Made by a program: the position numbers and the translations under genes. A DNA stretch of 64,000 nt from Sphaerotilus sulfidivorans. GTDB lineage: Bacteria; Pseudomonadota; Gammaproteobacteria; Burkholderiales; Burkholderiaceae_C. Below are positions 1 through 9,532 of this stretch, piece by piece. Where the stretch lies: positions 62,001 to 126,000 of the forward strand of contig NZ_JACCPY010000002.1 in assembly GCF_013426975.1 (NCBI RefSeq). Direction: 5' to 3'. Within the stretch, counting starts at the first letter, position 1, and each line of letters begins with the position of its first letter. The notes under the pieces are model-generated. The model was not told the origin of the DNA and did no database searches. It worked only from the letters and a program-made list of their open reading frames with translations.

Positions 1-213
1 GCGCCGTGCTGCGGCGTAGAACGAGGGCGTCAGCGTCATCAGCAGCGACACCGGCATCATTTCCGGCGCATCGATGACGGCCAAGGCCAGCAGCAGCGTC
101 CAGCCTGCCGCCCAGACACAGAGCACCAGATCGCACAGGGCCGCTTCCATGGCGCGACCGCCGGAATGATGGCGGTGCCATTGCTTGAGATCTTGCAGCT
201 GCTGCAGTGTCAT
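1..213 (-). CDS. Small membrane protein, 3' end cut off by the window edge
   Basis: An open frame starts at an ATG (211-213 on the complement) and stays open to the left edge, giving 71 residues with no stop. Residues about 27-47 and 51-68 are hydrophobic and look like two membrane segments, preceded by a polar, His-rich start. It lies downstream of gltA in the same direction, but a strong terminator separates them, so it is probably a separate transcript. I do not recognise the family; the call rests on the open frame and the hydrophobic profile only. Confidence 0.5.
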   Translation of the reverse strand, partial: MTLQQLQDLKQWHRHHSGGRAMEAALCDLVLCVWAAGWTLLLALAVIDAPEMMPVSLLMTLTPSFYAAARR

Positions 214-351
214 GGGCTGACCTGGGTACGGGCGGTGGGTGGCAGGGGAGACGGGTCTTGCAGCTTTGCTGCTGCGCAGCAATTTTAGGGTAAACCCGCG
301 AAATTGCCCATGGGCAACACGCCTGAAAAAGCACCTCAAAGAGAGGCGCTG

Positions 352-380
352 AAAAAAGACAAGGGCCCTGCAGGGCCCTT
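352..380 (-). terminator. Rho-independent terminator of gltA
   Basis: A perfect 20-bp inverted repeat (361-380) is followed on the minus strand by a run of six T (complement of 352-357). It lies 50 bp past the gltA stop codon and would end the sdh-gltA transcript. The rest of the 216-bp gap (214-429) shows nothing else clear. Confidence 0.85.
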
Positions 381-429
381 GATCACGCCTGATCCGACTG
401 CAGGCGCAGCCGGGTGGGTGCAGGTCTGA

Positions 430-1740
<1,311 letters not shown>

Positions 1741-1806
1741 GGCTGTTTCCTCGGTAGGTCGGTTGGTATGGGGGTGGAGTCCTGGGTTCCGGTCGCCTGG
1801 GGATGC

Positions 1807-2073
1807 TCAGGGCCGCTGACGCAGCATGGCGAGCACGTCCCGGACGTCCGGACGATCGATGTCACCCTCGGGCTCTTTCCTGCACAGCAGCAGGTCGAGC
1901 AGATCGTTATCGGCCAGATCCATCAGCACCTCGAGGCCGCCGGCCTGACGCACGGTCAGGCTGGACTCGAAGCGCTGGAAGAACCGCTCGATGAACAGAT
2001 CGTTTTCCAGCAGGCCACGCCGGCAGCGCCAGCGCAGCTTGCTGAGTGCACGCTCGTCGAGCAGAGTGTCCAT
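1807..2073 (-). CDS. sdhE: Succinate dehydrogenase assembly factor SdhE
   Basis: This 88-residue protein belongs to the SdhE/YgfY (SDHAF2) family, which promotes covalent attachment of FAD to SdhA. The family RGxxE motif is present (Arg19, Gly20, Glu23 in RRGLLEND), followed by the helical acidic region typical of the five-helix fold. It sits between sdhB and gltA, a common betaproteobacterial order, which supports the call. It would act in the cytoplasm on the flavoprotein subunit before membrane assembly. Confidence 0.93.
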   Translation of the reverse strand: MDTLLDERALSKLRWRCRRGLLENDLFIERFFQRFESSLTVRQAGGLEVLMDLADNDLLDLLLCRKEPEGDIDRPDVRDVLAMLRQRP

Positions 2074-2160
2074 TGCAGTTCTTTCAGAGGTCTGACCGCA
2101 GCCGGTGCCGTGCCGGGGTGGAAGGCACGGCCCGCGCTGCGGTCGACGGATCGCGCAGGA

Positions 2161-2868
2161 TCAGACGGCCCGGCGGACCATCAGCTCCTTGATCTTGCCG
2201 ATCGCCTTCGTCGGGTTCAGACCCTTCGGGCACACGTCCACGCAGTTCATGATCGTGTGGCAGCGGAACAGGCGGTACGGGTCTTCCAGGTTGTCCAGAC
2301 GCCCGGCGGTTTCCTGGTCACGGCTGTCGGCGATGAAGCGGTAGGCCTGCAGCAGGCCGGCCGGGCCGACGAACTTGTCCGGGTTCCACCAGAAGCTCGG
2401 GCAGCTGGTCGAGCAGCTCGCGCAGAGGATGCACTCGTACAGGCCGTTGAGCTCGTCGCGCTCCTCGGGCGACTGCAGACGCTCCTTCTCGGGCGGCGGC
2501 GTGTCGTTGACCAGGTAGGGCTTGATCGAGTGGTACTGCTTGAAGAACTGCGTCATGTCCACGATCAGGTCGCGGATGACCGGCAGGCCCGGCAGGGGCT
2601 TGAGGACCACCACGCCCGGCAGGTCGCGCATGTTGGTCAGGCAGGCCAGGCCGTTCTTGCCGTTGATGTTCATCGCGTCCGAGCCGCACACGCCTTCACG
2701 GCAGGAACGGCGGAACGACAGCGTCGGGTCGACCTTCTTCAGCTTGACCAGGGCGTCGAGCAGCATGCGCTCGTTGCCGTCGAGCTCGACCTCGATGGTC
2801 TGCATGTACGGCTTGGCGTCCTTGTCGGGATCGTAGCGGTAGATCTGGAAAGTGCGCTTCTGGGCCAT
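2161..2868 (-). CDS. sdhB: Succinate dehydrogenase iron-sulfur subunit
   Basis: This is the electron-transfer subunit of complex II, carrying electrons from the FAD in SdhA to ubiquinone. All cluster ligands can be read: the [2Fe-2S] ligands Cys56, Cys61, Asp64 and Cys76 in SCREGVCGSD...GLAC, and the Cys146-x2-Cys149-x2-Cys152-x3-Cys156 and Cys203/Cys209/Cys213 sets for the [4Fe-4S] and [3Fe-4S] clusters. The length of 235 residues is normal. It starts 22 bp after sdhA; an AGGAG-like sequence on the minus strand just before the ATG supports the start. Confidence 0.97.
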   Translation of the reverse strand: MAQKRTFQIYRYDPDKDAKPYMQTIEVELDGNERMLLDALVKLKKVDPTLSFRRSCREGVCGSDAMNINGKNGLACLTNMRDLPGVVVLKPLPGLPVIRDLIVDMTQFFKQYHSIKPYLVNDTPPPEKERLQSPEERDELNGLYECILCASCSTSCPSFWWNPDKFVGPAGLLQAYRFIADSRDQETAGRLDNLEDPYRLFRCHTIMNCVDVCPKGLNPTKAIGKIKELMVRRAV

Positions 2869-2890
2869 GTTGTTTCTCCTCGGGCGCTTC

Positions 2891-4717
2891 TTAGAAGGTA
2901 CGGACCTTCGGCGGCACCGACTCGACGGTCAGCGGCTTCAGGTTGACGGACTTGTACGACAGCGAGTTGGTGGCACTGTCCCAGAGGGTGTGCTTCATCC
3001 ATTCCTTGTCGTTGCGGCCCAGCGGGAATTCCTTGTCGTCGGCACCGCGCTCGTAGTCCTTGACGGTGTGCGCGCCACGGCATTCCTTGCGGGCAGCGGC
3101 CGAGGTCATCGTGGCCTGGGCGGCCTCGATCAGGTTGTCGACTTCCAGCGCCTCGATGCGCGCGGTGTTGAAGACCTTCGACTTGTCCTTGAGCGTGATG
3201 TTGTGCACGCGCTCGCGGATCGCGTTGATCTTGACCACGCCCTCGTCCATCGTCTTCTGGGTGCGGAACACGCCGGCGTGCTGCTGCATCGCGGCGCGGA
3301 TGTCGCCGGCGACATCCTGGGCGTATTCGCCCGAGGTGCTGGCGTCCAGACGGGCCAGGCGGGCCAGCGAGCGGTCGGCGGCGTCCTTCGGCAGGTCCTT
3401 GTGCGACTTCGGCGCCTTCTGATGGGCGTCGATGATGTGGTTGCCGGCCGACTTGCCGAACACCAGCAGGTCCAGCAGCGAGTTGGTGCCCAGGCGGTTG
3501 GCGCCGTGCACCGACACGCAGGAGCATTCGCCCACCGCGTACAGGCCGTTCACGATGGTGTTGACATCGTTCTGCGTCGTCACGACCTGGCCGGTGATGC
3601 CGGTCGGGATGCCGCCCATCTGGTAGTGGATGGTCGGCACCACGGGGATCGGCTCCTTGGTGATGTCGACGTTGGCGAAGTTGTGGCCGATCTCGAACAC
3701 CGAGGGCAGGCGCTTCAGGATGGTGTCGCCGCCCAGGTGGGTCATGTCGAGCACGACATAGTCCTTGTTCGGACCGCAGCCGCGACCTTCCTTGATCTCC
3801 TGGTCCATGCAGCGCGAGACGAAGTCGCGCGGGGCCAGATCCTTCAGCGTCGGGGCATAGCGCTCCATGAAGCGCTCGCCGTTGACGTTGCGCAGGATCG
3901 CGCCTTCGCCGCGGCAGCCTTCGGTCAGCAGCACGCCCGCGCCGGCCACGCCGGTCGGGTGGAACTGCCAGAACTCCATGTCCTGCAGCGGGATGCCGGC
4001 GCGCGCGGCCATGCCCAGACCGTCGCCGGTGTTGATGAAGGCGTTGGTCGAGGCGGCGAAGATGCGGCCCGCGCCCCCGGTGGCCAGCAGCACGCTCTTG
4101 GCCTCGAAGATGAACAGCTCGCCGGTCTCCATCTCGAGCGCGGTCACGCCGACCACGTCGCCTTCGGCGTCGCGGATCAGGTCCAGCGCCATCCACTCGA
4201 CGAAGAACTGCGTGCGCGACTTGACGTTCTGCTGGTACAGCGTGTGCAGCATCGCGTGGCCGGTGCGGTCGGCGGCGGCGCAGGCGCGCTGGACGGGCTT
4301 CTCGCCGTAGTTGGCGGTGTGGCCGCCGAACGGACGCTGGTAGATGGTGCCGTCGGCATTGCGGTCGAACGGCATGCCGAAGTGCTCGAGCTCGTAGACG
4401 ACCTTCGGCGCTTCACGGCACATGAACTCGATGGCGTCCTGGTCGCCCAGCCAGTCCGAGCCCTTGATGGTGTCGTAGAAGTGGTAGTGCCAGTTGTCTT
4501 CCGACATGTTGCCCAGCGAGGCGCCGACGCCACCCTGGGCGGCGACGGTGTGCGAGCGGGTCGGGAAGACCTTGGTCAGGACGGCGACGTTCAGGCCGGC
4601 GCGCGCGAGCTGCAGCGAGGCGCGCATGCCCGAGCCACCCGCGCCGACGATGACGACATCGAACTTGCGGCGCGGCAGGGAACCAGAATAGCTGGCGGAA
4701 GTAGCGATCGACGCCAT
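2891..4717 (-). CDS. sdhA: Succinate dehydrogenase flavoprotein subunit
   Basis: It oxidises succinate to fumarate with covalently bound FAD as part of membrane complex II. The 608-residue form starts at MASIATS. The frame is open for 62 more codons upstream, but that extension overlaps sdhD and is unlike the family, so the ATG at 4717 is preferred; it overlaps the sdhD stop by one base (TGATG). Visible motifs are the FAD-binding GAGGSG at 25-30, the flavinylation site His56 in SHTVAAQGG, and HPTG...LLTEGCRGEG of the active-site region. It is the substrate of the SdhE factor encoded in the same operon. Confidence 0.97.
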   Translation of the reverse strand: MASIATSASYSGSLPRRKFDVVIVGAGGSGMRASLQLARAGLNVAVLTKVFPTRSHTVAAQGGVGASLGNMSEDNWHYHFYDTIKGSDWLGDQDAIEFMCREAPKVVYELEHFGMPFDRNADGTIYQRPFGGHTANYGEKPVQRACAAADRTGHAMLHTLYQQNVKSRTQFFVEWMALDLIRDAEGDVVGVTALEMETGELFIFEAKSVLLATGGAGRIFAASTNAFINTGDGLGMAARAGIPLQDMEFWQFHPTGVAGAGVLLTEGCRGEGAILRNVNGERFMERYAPTLKDLAPRDFVSRCMDQEIKEGRGCGPNKDYVVLDMTHLGGDTILKRLPSVFEIGHNFANVDITKEPIPVVPTIHYQMGGIPTGITGQVVTTQNDVNTIVNGLYAVGECSCVSVHGANRLGTNSLLDLLVFGKSAGNHIIDAHQKAPKSHKDLPKDAADRSLARLARLDASTSGEYAQDVAGDIRAAMQQHAGVFRTQKTMDEGVVKINAIRERVHNITLKDKSKVFNTARIEALEVDNLIEAAQATMTSAAARKECRGAHTVKDYERGADDKEFPLGRNDKEWMKHTLWDSATNSLSYKSVNLKPLTVESVPPKVRTF

Positions 4718-5082
4718 CAGAGTCTCCAGAGAACTTGCACTGCCCAGCCGGCGCAGCCGACGAGCCAGACGACCGTGGCCACCTGCAGGGTCAGGCGCAG
4801 GCCGACCGACTTGGTGACGTAGTCCATGTAGATGTCGCGCACGCCGACCCAGGCGTGCCATGCGAGGGCGACGATCACGGTGAAGGTGAGCGTCTTCATC
4901 CATTGCGCGGCGAAGATGCCCGACCAGCTGTCATAGCCCAGCGGGCCGCCGAACAGCACCTGCACCAGCAGCACGATGGTGAACAGCGCCATCAGCACCG
5001 CAGTGACACGCTGCGCGAGCCAGTCGCGCAGGCCGTAGTGCGCACCGGTGACGATGCGCTTGGAACCGTAGTTCTTGGACAT
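4717..5082 (-). CDS. sdhD: Succinate dehydrogenase membrane anchor SdhD
   Basis: This 121-residue protein has three membrane helices and is one of the two anchors that bind heme b and ubiquinone in complex II. The C-terminal half has the family block WHAWVGVRDIYMDY, whose His is the expected heme ligand and whose Asp-Tyr lies near the quinone site. It lies 41 bp after sdhC, and its TGA overlaps the sdhA ATG by one base, so the two are translationally coupled. Confidence 0.94.
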   Translation of the reverse strand: MSKNYGSKRIVTGAHYGLRDWLAQRVTAVLMALFTIVLLVQVLFGGPLGYDSWSGIFAAQWMKTLTFTVIVALAWHAWVGVRDIYMDYVTKSVGLRLTLQVATVVWLVGCAGWAVQVLWRL

Positions 5083-5123
5083 GGAAAAAAGCGTCTCTCG
5101 ACGTCTCTAAAGGTCGGACGGGC

Positions 5124-5546
5124 TCAGAACAGGCCGAACAGCTTGGCGCCGAGGGCGACGGTCAGCAGCAGGCTGATCGCGAAGCTGACGACGGCCGAAG
5201 ACTTGCCCTGCTCCTTGGTGACGCTGTGGGTGGCGTCCATCCACAGGTGGCGCACGCCGGCGCAGAAGTGATGCAGGTAGGACCAGATCAGGGCCAGCAC
5301 CACCAGCTTGACGAACACCCCGGGGAACGGGCCGAAACCGTGCGTGAAGACCGCAGTGAAGTCCTCGTAGGAGGCTTCCGAGCTGACGCTCTTGTCGAAC
5401 ATCCAGATGATGAACGGCAGCAGCACGAACATGATGATGCCGCTGGCGCGGTGGAGGATCGACAGCTTCGCCGCGAGGGGAAGCCGGTACTGGGTCGCGT
5501 CGATGAGACGCATCGGGCCTGGCCGCTGTTTGAGGGTGTCTGCCAT
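5124..5546 (-). CDS. sdhC: Succinate dehydrogenase cytochrome b556 subunit SdhC
   Basis: The 140-residue protein has three predicted membrane helices. The N-terminal LSILHRASG motif (quinone-site Ser and Arg) and the later HHFCAGVRHLWMD block with the heme-ligand His identify it. It is the first structural gene of sdhCDAB and lies 89 bp after the gntR stop. That gap is AT-rich (TTTTATTGC) and could hold a promoter, but I see no copy of the block's palindromic operator there. Confidence 0.95.
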   Translation of the reverse strand: MADTLKQRPGPMRLIDATQYRLPLAAKLSILHRASGIIMFVLLPFIIWMFDKSVSSEASYEDFTAVFTHGFGPFPGVFVKLVVLALIWSYLHHFCAGVRHLWMDATHSVTKEQGKSSAVVSFAISLLLTVALGAKLFGLF

Positions 5547-5635
5547 GAGATGCCTTTGTAATTACGAAGAAACCGCGGAATTTTATTGCAACGCAGCAGT
5601 CAAGGCACGGGTGCCGACACTGCCAGCCGCTCTTT

Positions 5636-6430
5636 TCAGTTCAGCTCGTTGCGATAGTGATGCGTCGAGGTGTCGTAGAAGCCCCGGCGCAGTTCCACAG
5701 GCTTGTCACCATACGTGAACGACAGTCGCTCGACGCTGAGCAGGGGGCTTCCCGCGTCAACACCGAGCACGCCTGCCACCTCGCCATCCGCCGCCACTGC
5801 CCGGATCTTCTCCTCTGCCCGGATCATCCTGACGCCGAACTCGGATTCGAACAGACCGTACAGAGGCCCCTTGTAGTCGCCCATGCGCTGCGCCGTCAGT
5901 CCCTTGAAGAGACTGGCCGGCAGCCAGATGTCGTCCAGCACGATCGGGCGCCCGTTCTGCGACAGGGTGCGACGGACCTCCACCGCCATCTCGCCGGCCC
6001 GCAGCGCCAGCGCGCGGGCGACGTCGGCCGGCGCGGGAATGCGGCGGCAGTCCAGGAACTGGCGCTGCATCGGCACCGGCTCGCCGCCGCCCTCGGGCTG
6101 CAGTCGCAGGAATCGATACTGGATCTTCTGCTCGCTGTGGGTGGCGACGAAGGTGCCCTTGCCCTGGCGGCGAACCAGCAGATTCTCGGCGGCCAGTTCG
6201 TCGATAGCCTTACGCACCGTGCCCTGGCTGACACGAAAGCGCGCGGCCAGCTCCAGCTCGCTGGGAATCGCCTCGCCGGGCTTCCATTCGCCGGCCTGCA
6301 GGCCGCGCATGATCAGCGCCTTGATCTGCTGGTAGAGCGGGCTGAAGGAGGGCGCGCCACCATCCCCCGCGGAGTCCGGGGGGGCATTCATCGGCGTTGA
6401 TGAAGGGGCGGATTGCGGCATGGCCGGCAT
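5636..6430 (-). CDS. GntR-family (HutC subfamily) transcriptional regulator
   Basis: An N-terminal winged helix (LYQQIKALI...IPSELELAARFRVSQGTVRKAIDELAAENLLVRRQGKGTFV) is followed by a UTRA ligand-binding domain ending in LRRGFYDT, the layout of the HutC subfamily. The start is uncertain. The frame is open to 6490, but that ATG is itself the edge of the palindromic operator; ATGs at 6430 (264 residues, used here) and 6391 (251 residues) fit better, and none has a good ribosome site. It sits directly upstream of sdhCDAB and divergent from mdh. By position and operator it probably controls this TCA block; the ligand is unknown. Confidence 0.85.
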   Translation of the reverse strand: MPAMPQSAPSSTPMNAPPDSAGDGGAPSFSPLYQQIKALIMRGLQAGEWKPGEAIPSELELAARFRVSQGTVRKAIDELAAENLLVRRQGKGTFVATHSEQKIQYRFLRLQPEGGGEPVPMQRQFLDCRRIPAPADVARALALRAGEMAVEVRRTLSQNGRPIVLDDIWLPASLFKGLTAQRMGDYKGPLYGLFESEFGVRMIRAEEKIRAVAADGEVAGVLGVDAGSPLLSVERLSFTYGDKPVELRRGFYDTSTHHYRNELN

Positions 6431-6472
6431 TGCAGCACAAGCGGGTGTCGGGTTGCAACGCTGTTCTACAAG

Positions 6473-6490
6473 ATGTCTTATATAAGACAT
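6473..6490. promoter_or_regulatory. Palindromic operator between gntR and mdh
   Basis: ATGTCTTATATAAGACAT is a perfect 18-bp palindrome. Its layout, GT and AC at the ends of the 14-bp core with TA at the centre, matches the general form of HutC-subfamily GntR sites. The same core occurs in the acnB promoter, and 18 consecutive bases (GTCTTATATAAGACATAA) are identical in both. It lies 8 bp upstream of the mdh -35 box and overlaps a TATAAG that could be the gntR -10 box, so autoregulation is likely. Binding is inferred. Confidence 0.8.
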
Positions 6491-6497
6491 AAGATCG

Positions 6498-6526
6498 TTG
6501 ACAGTACCCGGGTCGGCACCTAGACT
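6498..6526 (+). promoter_or_regulatory. Sigma-70 promoter of mdh
   Basis: TTGACA (6498-6503) and TAGACT (6521-6526) are separated by exactly 17 bp, a near-consensus housekeeping promoter. Transcription would start near 6533, leaving a leader of about 66 bases before the mdh ATG. Confidence 0.75.
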
Positions 6527-6598
6527 GCGCGGTGCTTTTCAAGTAGACCCCACCCCCCGGCAGCACTCTCGCCGTACCCCATTCCAGGAGCCTCGCCC

Positions 6599-7585
6599 AT
6601 GAGCAAGTCCCCCGTTCGCGTCGCTGTCACCGGCGCCGCCGGTCAGATCGGTTACTCCCTGCTGTTCCGCATCGCCTCGGGCGAGATGCTGGGCAAGGAC
6701 CAGCCGGTGATCCTGCAGCTGCTGGACCTGCCGCAGGCCCAGAACGCCTGCAAGGGCGTGATGATGGAACTGGAGGACTGCGCCTTCCCGCTGCTGGCCG
6801 GCATGTTCGCCACCGATGATCCGAACGTCGCCTTCAAGGATGCCGACGTCTGCCTGCTGGTGGGCGCACGTCCCCGTTCGAAGGGCATGGAGCGTGCCGA
6901 CCTGCTGACCGCCAACGGCGCGATCTTCACGGTGCAGGGCAAGGCCATCGCCGAGAACGCCAAGGAAGACGTCAAGGTGCTGGTCGTTGGCAACCCCTGC
7001 AACACCAACGCCTACATCGCCGCAGCGGCTGCCAAGAAGGTCGGCCGCACCAACCCGGCCAACTACCACGGCATGCTGCGCCTGGACCACAACCGCGCGC
7101 TGAGCCAGCTCGCTGCCAAGACCGGCCGCGACGTCGCCAGCCTGAAGCAGCTGGTGGTGTGGGGCAACCATTCGCCGACCATGTACGCCGACTACCGCTT
7201 CTGCACCTCCAATGGTGACAGCGTGAAGGCCCTGGTCAACGACGCCGTCTGGAACAACGACGTGTTCCTGCCGACGGTGGGCAAGCGCGGCGCCGCCATC
7301 ATCGAGGCCCGCGGCCTGTCGTCGGCCGCCTCGGCCGCCAACGCCGCCATCGACCATGTGCGCGACTGGGTGCTGGGCTCGGACGAGTGGGTGACGATGG
7401 GCGTGCCGTCGGACGGCTCCTACGGCATCCCGGAAGGCATCGTCTTCGGCTTCCCGTGCGAGTGCAAGGACGGCGGCTACAAGATCATCCAGGGTCTGGA
7501 GATCGACGCCTACAGCCAGGAAAAGATCGCCATCACCCTGAAGGAACTGACCGACGAGGCCGACGCCGTCAAGGGCATGCTCTGA
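6599..7585 (+). CDS. mdh: Malate dehydrogenase (NAD-dependent)
   Basis: It interconverts malate and oxaloacetate in the TCA cycle. The 328 residues fit the cytosolic-type bacterial enzyme. Visible parts are the NAD-binding GAAGQIG (12-18), the substrate Arg92 and Arg98 in RPRSKGMER, the NPCNTNAY block, Asp163 and Arg166 in RLDHNRA, and the catalytic His191 in WGNHSPT. AGGAG at 6586-6590 is well placed for the start. It is divergent from the gntR-sdh-gltA operon and is followed by its own terminator. Confidence 0.97.
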   Translation: MSKSPVRVAVTGAAGQIGYSLLFRIASGEMLGKDQPVILQLLDLPQAQNACKGVMMELEDCAFPLLAGMFATDDPNVAFKDADVCLLVGARPRSKGMERADLLTANGAIFTVQGKAIAENAKEDVKVLVVGNPCNTNAYIAAAAAKKVGRTNPANYHGMLRLDHNRALSQLAAKTGRDVASLKQLVVWGNHSPTMYADYRFCTSNGDSVKALVNDAVWNNDVFLPTVGKRGAAIIEARGLSSAASAANAAIDHVRDWVLGSDEWVTMGVPSDGSYGIPEGIVFGFPCECKDGGYKIIQGLEIDAYSQEKIAITLKELTDEADAVKGML

Positions 7586-7664
7586 CGCGCTGCCAGCGCA
7601 GGTGTCCGCCGCGTTCCTGACCGGAGCGCGGCACGGACCAGCCGATCCCGGCCGGTCCACAATG

Positions 7665-7696
7665 AAAGGCCGGCCGCCACAAGCGCCGGCCTTTTT
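7665..7696 (+). terminator. Rho-independent terminator of mdh
   Basis: A 10-bp stem (AAAGGCCGGC with GCCGGCCTTT) encloses a 10-base loop and ends in five T. It lies about 80 bp after the mdh stop. Confidence 0.85.
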
Positions 7697-7728
7697 CCGT
7701 TTCGACCTCCACGCCCCGGATTCCGATC

Positions 7729-8757
7729 ATGAGCACGATGTCCACCGCCCCGCACTCCGTCCATCCGCGCGACGCGCTGTTCGATGCCGGCGAGCTGCTG
7801 CCGGCCGACCTGCCGGTCTGCGACCACTATGCTGGCGTCGAAGTGCGCATGCGCAAGAGCCTGGAGATGCAGGCCGAGCTTGGCCCCGTCTTCGACATCA
7901 CGCTCGACGGCGAGGACGGCGCGCCGGTCGGCGGCGAGCTCGAGCATGCGCAGCTGATCGCCGAGATGATCGACTCGGGCGCCAACCGCTTCGACCGGGT
8001 CGGCGCGCGCGTGCAGACCGTCGACCATCCGGCCTTCGAGGCGATGGTCGACGCGATCGTCGCCCGCGCTGGCGCGCGGGTGGCCTACATCATGGTGCCC
8101 AAGCCGCGCGGCCTGGCCGATGTCGAGCGCGCGGTTGCCGCGATCGACGACGCCATTGCCCGCCACGGCCTCCAACGGGCGATTCCTGTGCACGCGCTGG
8201 TCGAGACGCACGGTGCGCTGCGCGAGGTGCAGGCGCTGGCGGCGCATCCGCGCATCGAGTCGCTGTCCTTCGGCCTGATGGACTTCGTCTCCGACCACCG
8301 CGGCGCCATCCCGCAGAGCGGCATGTCGGTCAAGGGCCAGTTCGAGCATCCGCTGGTGATGCGGGCCAAGCTGGAGATCTCGGCGGCCTGCCACGGCTGG
8401 GGCAAGGTGCCCTCACACTGCGTCGTCACCGAGTTCAAGCATCTCTCGGCGCTGGAGGCGGCGGCGACCCAGGCCTGCCGCCAGCTTGGCTACACCCGGA
8501 TGTGGAGCATTCACCCGGACCAGATCCGCACCATCGTCGACGCCTTCTCGCCGACCACCGCCGAGGTCGATCAGGCCGCCGAGATCCTGATGGCCGCGCA
8601 GGCCGCCGGCTGGGGGCCGATCCGTCATCGGCACCACGGTCAGGACACGCTGCACGACCGCGCCAGCTTCCGCTACTTCTGGCATGTGCTCGAGCGCGCG
8701 CATCGCACCGGCCCGCTGCCGGCCGAGATCGAGCGCCGGTTCTTTGCCCGTGCCTGA
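7729..8757 (+). CDS. CoA-ester lyase of the HpcH/HpaI aldolase family (citrate lyase beta-like)
   Basis: The 342-residue protein has the TIM-barrel signature of malyl-/citramalyl-CoA lyases: an early acidic metal-site region (DITLDGEDGAP), VPKPRG in mid-barrel, VETHGALREV with the metal-binding Glu, and SFGLMDFVSDHR. It would cleave or form a beta-hydroxyacyl-CoA, for example malyl-CoA to acetyl-CoA and glyoxylate, but the substrate cannot be read from sequence. It lies between mdh and acnB, which suggests a role in C4/C2 acid metabolism. The ATG at 7729 is followed three codons later by another ATG, and either could be used. Confidence 0.85.
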   Translation: MSTMSTAPHSVHPRDALFDAGELLPADLPVCDHYAGVEVRMRKSLEMQAELGPVFDITLDGEDGAPVGGELEHAQLIAEMIDSGANRFDRVGARVQTVDHPAFEAMVDAIVARAGARVAYIMVPKPRGLADVERAVAAIDDAIARHGLQRAIPVHALVETHGALREVQALAAHPRIESLSFGLMDFVSDHRGAIPQSGMSVKGQFEHPLVMRAKLEISAACHGWGKVPSHCVVTEFKHLSALEAAATQACRQLGYTRMWSIHPDQIRTIVDAFSPTTAEVDQAAEILMAAQAAGWGPIRHRHHGQDTLHDRASFRYFWHVLERAHRTGPLPAEIERRFFARA

Positions 8758-8881
8758 GCAGCCCCGGGGCAGGGCGGGCGCCTGTCACGCCCGGTCGCGT
8801 TCCCGGCTGTAAAGCACGGATCGACACGGGCGGGCTTGGGCACAATTCCGGCCTTTGAAGCTGCCTGTCCCGGAGTTCCCG

Positions 8882-9382
8882 ATGTCCCTGTCCGCCCACC
8901 GCCCCCTTGTCCTGGCCCTGTTCGGTGCCGCCTGCCTGATCGGCAGCCTGCCGGCCGGTGCTTCCACCGCCGCGAAGAAGAAGCCGGCCGCGCCGGTCGA
9001 GGCGCCGCTGGCCGATCTGGCGCCCGAGCAGGTCGCCAACGCCGAGCGCGTGCATGTCGGCGACCAGGACTGCGAGTTCCGCCAGCAGGTCAAGGTGCAG
9101 CGCCACCAGGCCAAGGACGGCTATTTCCACCTGAACTTCAAGGGCAGGCAGTACACGATGGCGCCGGAGCCGACCACCACCGGCGCGGTCCGCCTCGAGG
9201 ACAAGAAGAACGGTCTGGTCTGGATCCAGATCGCCAACAAGTCGATGCTGATGAATGCCCGGGCCGGCCAGCGCCTGGTCGACGAATGCGTGCATCCGAA
9301 CCAGAAGATGCCGCAGTCCGTGCCGGTCGATCCGGTCACCTCGGCGGTCTCGACGGCCGAACCGGTGGCGCAGGCCCGCTGA
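8882..9382 (+). CDS. Small exported protein of unknown function
   Basis: Starting at MSLSAHRP (9 codons inside the longest open frame) gives a 166-residue protein with a clear signal peptide (hydrophobic core about 9-24, cleavage near AGAS). Next comes a Lys/Ala/Pro-rich stretch, then a compact domain with the paired cysteines DQDCEF and VDECVHP that could form a disulfide. It is probably periplasmic. It lies between the lyase gene and the acnB promoter. I do not recognise the family and assign no function. Confidence 0.75.
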   Translation: MSLSAHRPLVLALFGAACLIGSLPAGASTAAKKKPAAPVEAPLADLAPEQVANAERVHVGDQDCEFRQQVKVQRHQAKDGYFHLNFKGRQYTMAPEPTTTGAVRLEDKKNGLVWIQIANKSMLMNARAGQRLVDECVHPNQKMPQSVPVDPVTSAVSTAEPVAQAR

Positions 9383-9429
9383 GGTGTTGCAGCGGCACCC
9401 CTCGATCCCGATCTGATCCATCCCGCCTC

Positions 9430-9457
9430 TTGGCAAGTCTTATATAAGACATAAAAT
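9430..9457 (+). promoter_or_regulatory. Sigma-70 promoter of acnB overlapped by the GntR-type operator
   Basis: TTGGCA (9430-9435) and TAAAAT (9452-9457) are 16 bp apart. The palindrome GTCTTATATAAGAC (9437-9450) fills the spacer, so a bound regulator would be expected to block RNA polymerase. The acnB leader would be about 70 bases. Confidence 0.75.
9437..9454. promoter_or_regulatory. Second copy of the TCA-block operator
   Basis: GTCTTATATAAGACATAA is identical over 18 bases to the site between gntR and mdh (6475-6492). Its 14-bp core is a perfect palindrome. Such identity 3 kb away in non-coding DNA is best explained by binding of the same regulator, most likely the GntR protein encoded at 5636-6430. 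Confidence 0.8.
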
Positions 9458-9532
9458 ACCGGACTAACCCCAGCCCAGGGTCACCCGGCCCGACAGTCGG
9501 CCGGGGCACCGCCACACCGCACGGAGCTCTTC

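Noticed and set aside
5547-5635. A third copy of the operator before sdhC
   Set aside because: Only a short GTAATTAC palindrome is present. It lacks the GTCTTA core, so sdhC is probably served by the upstream promoter or an unlinked one.
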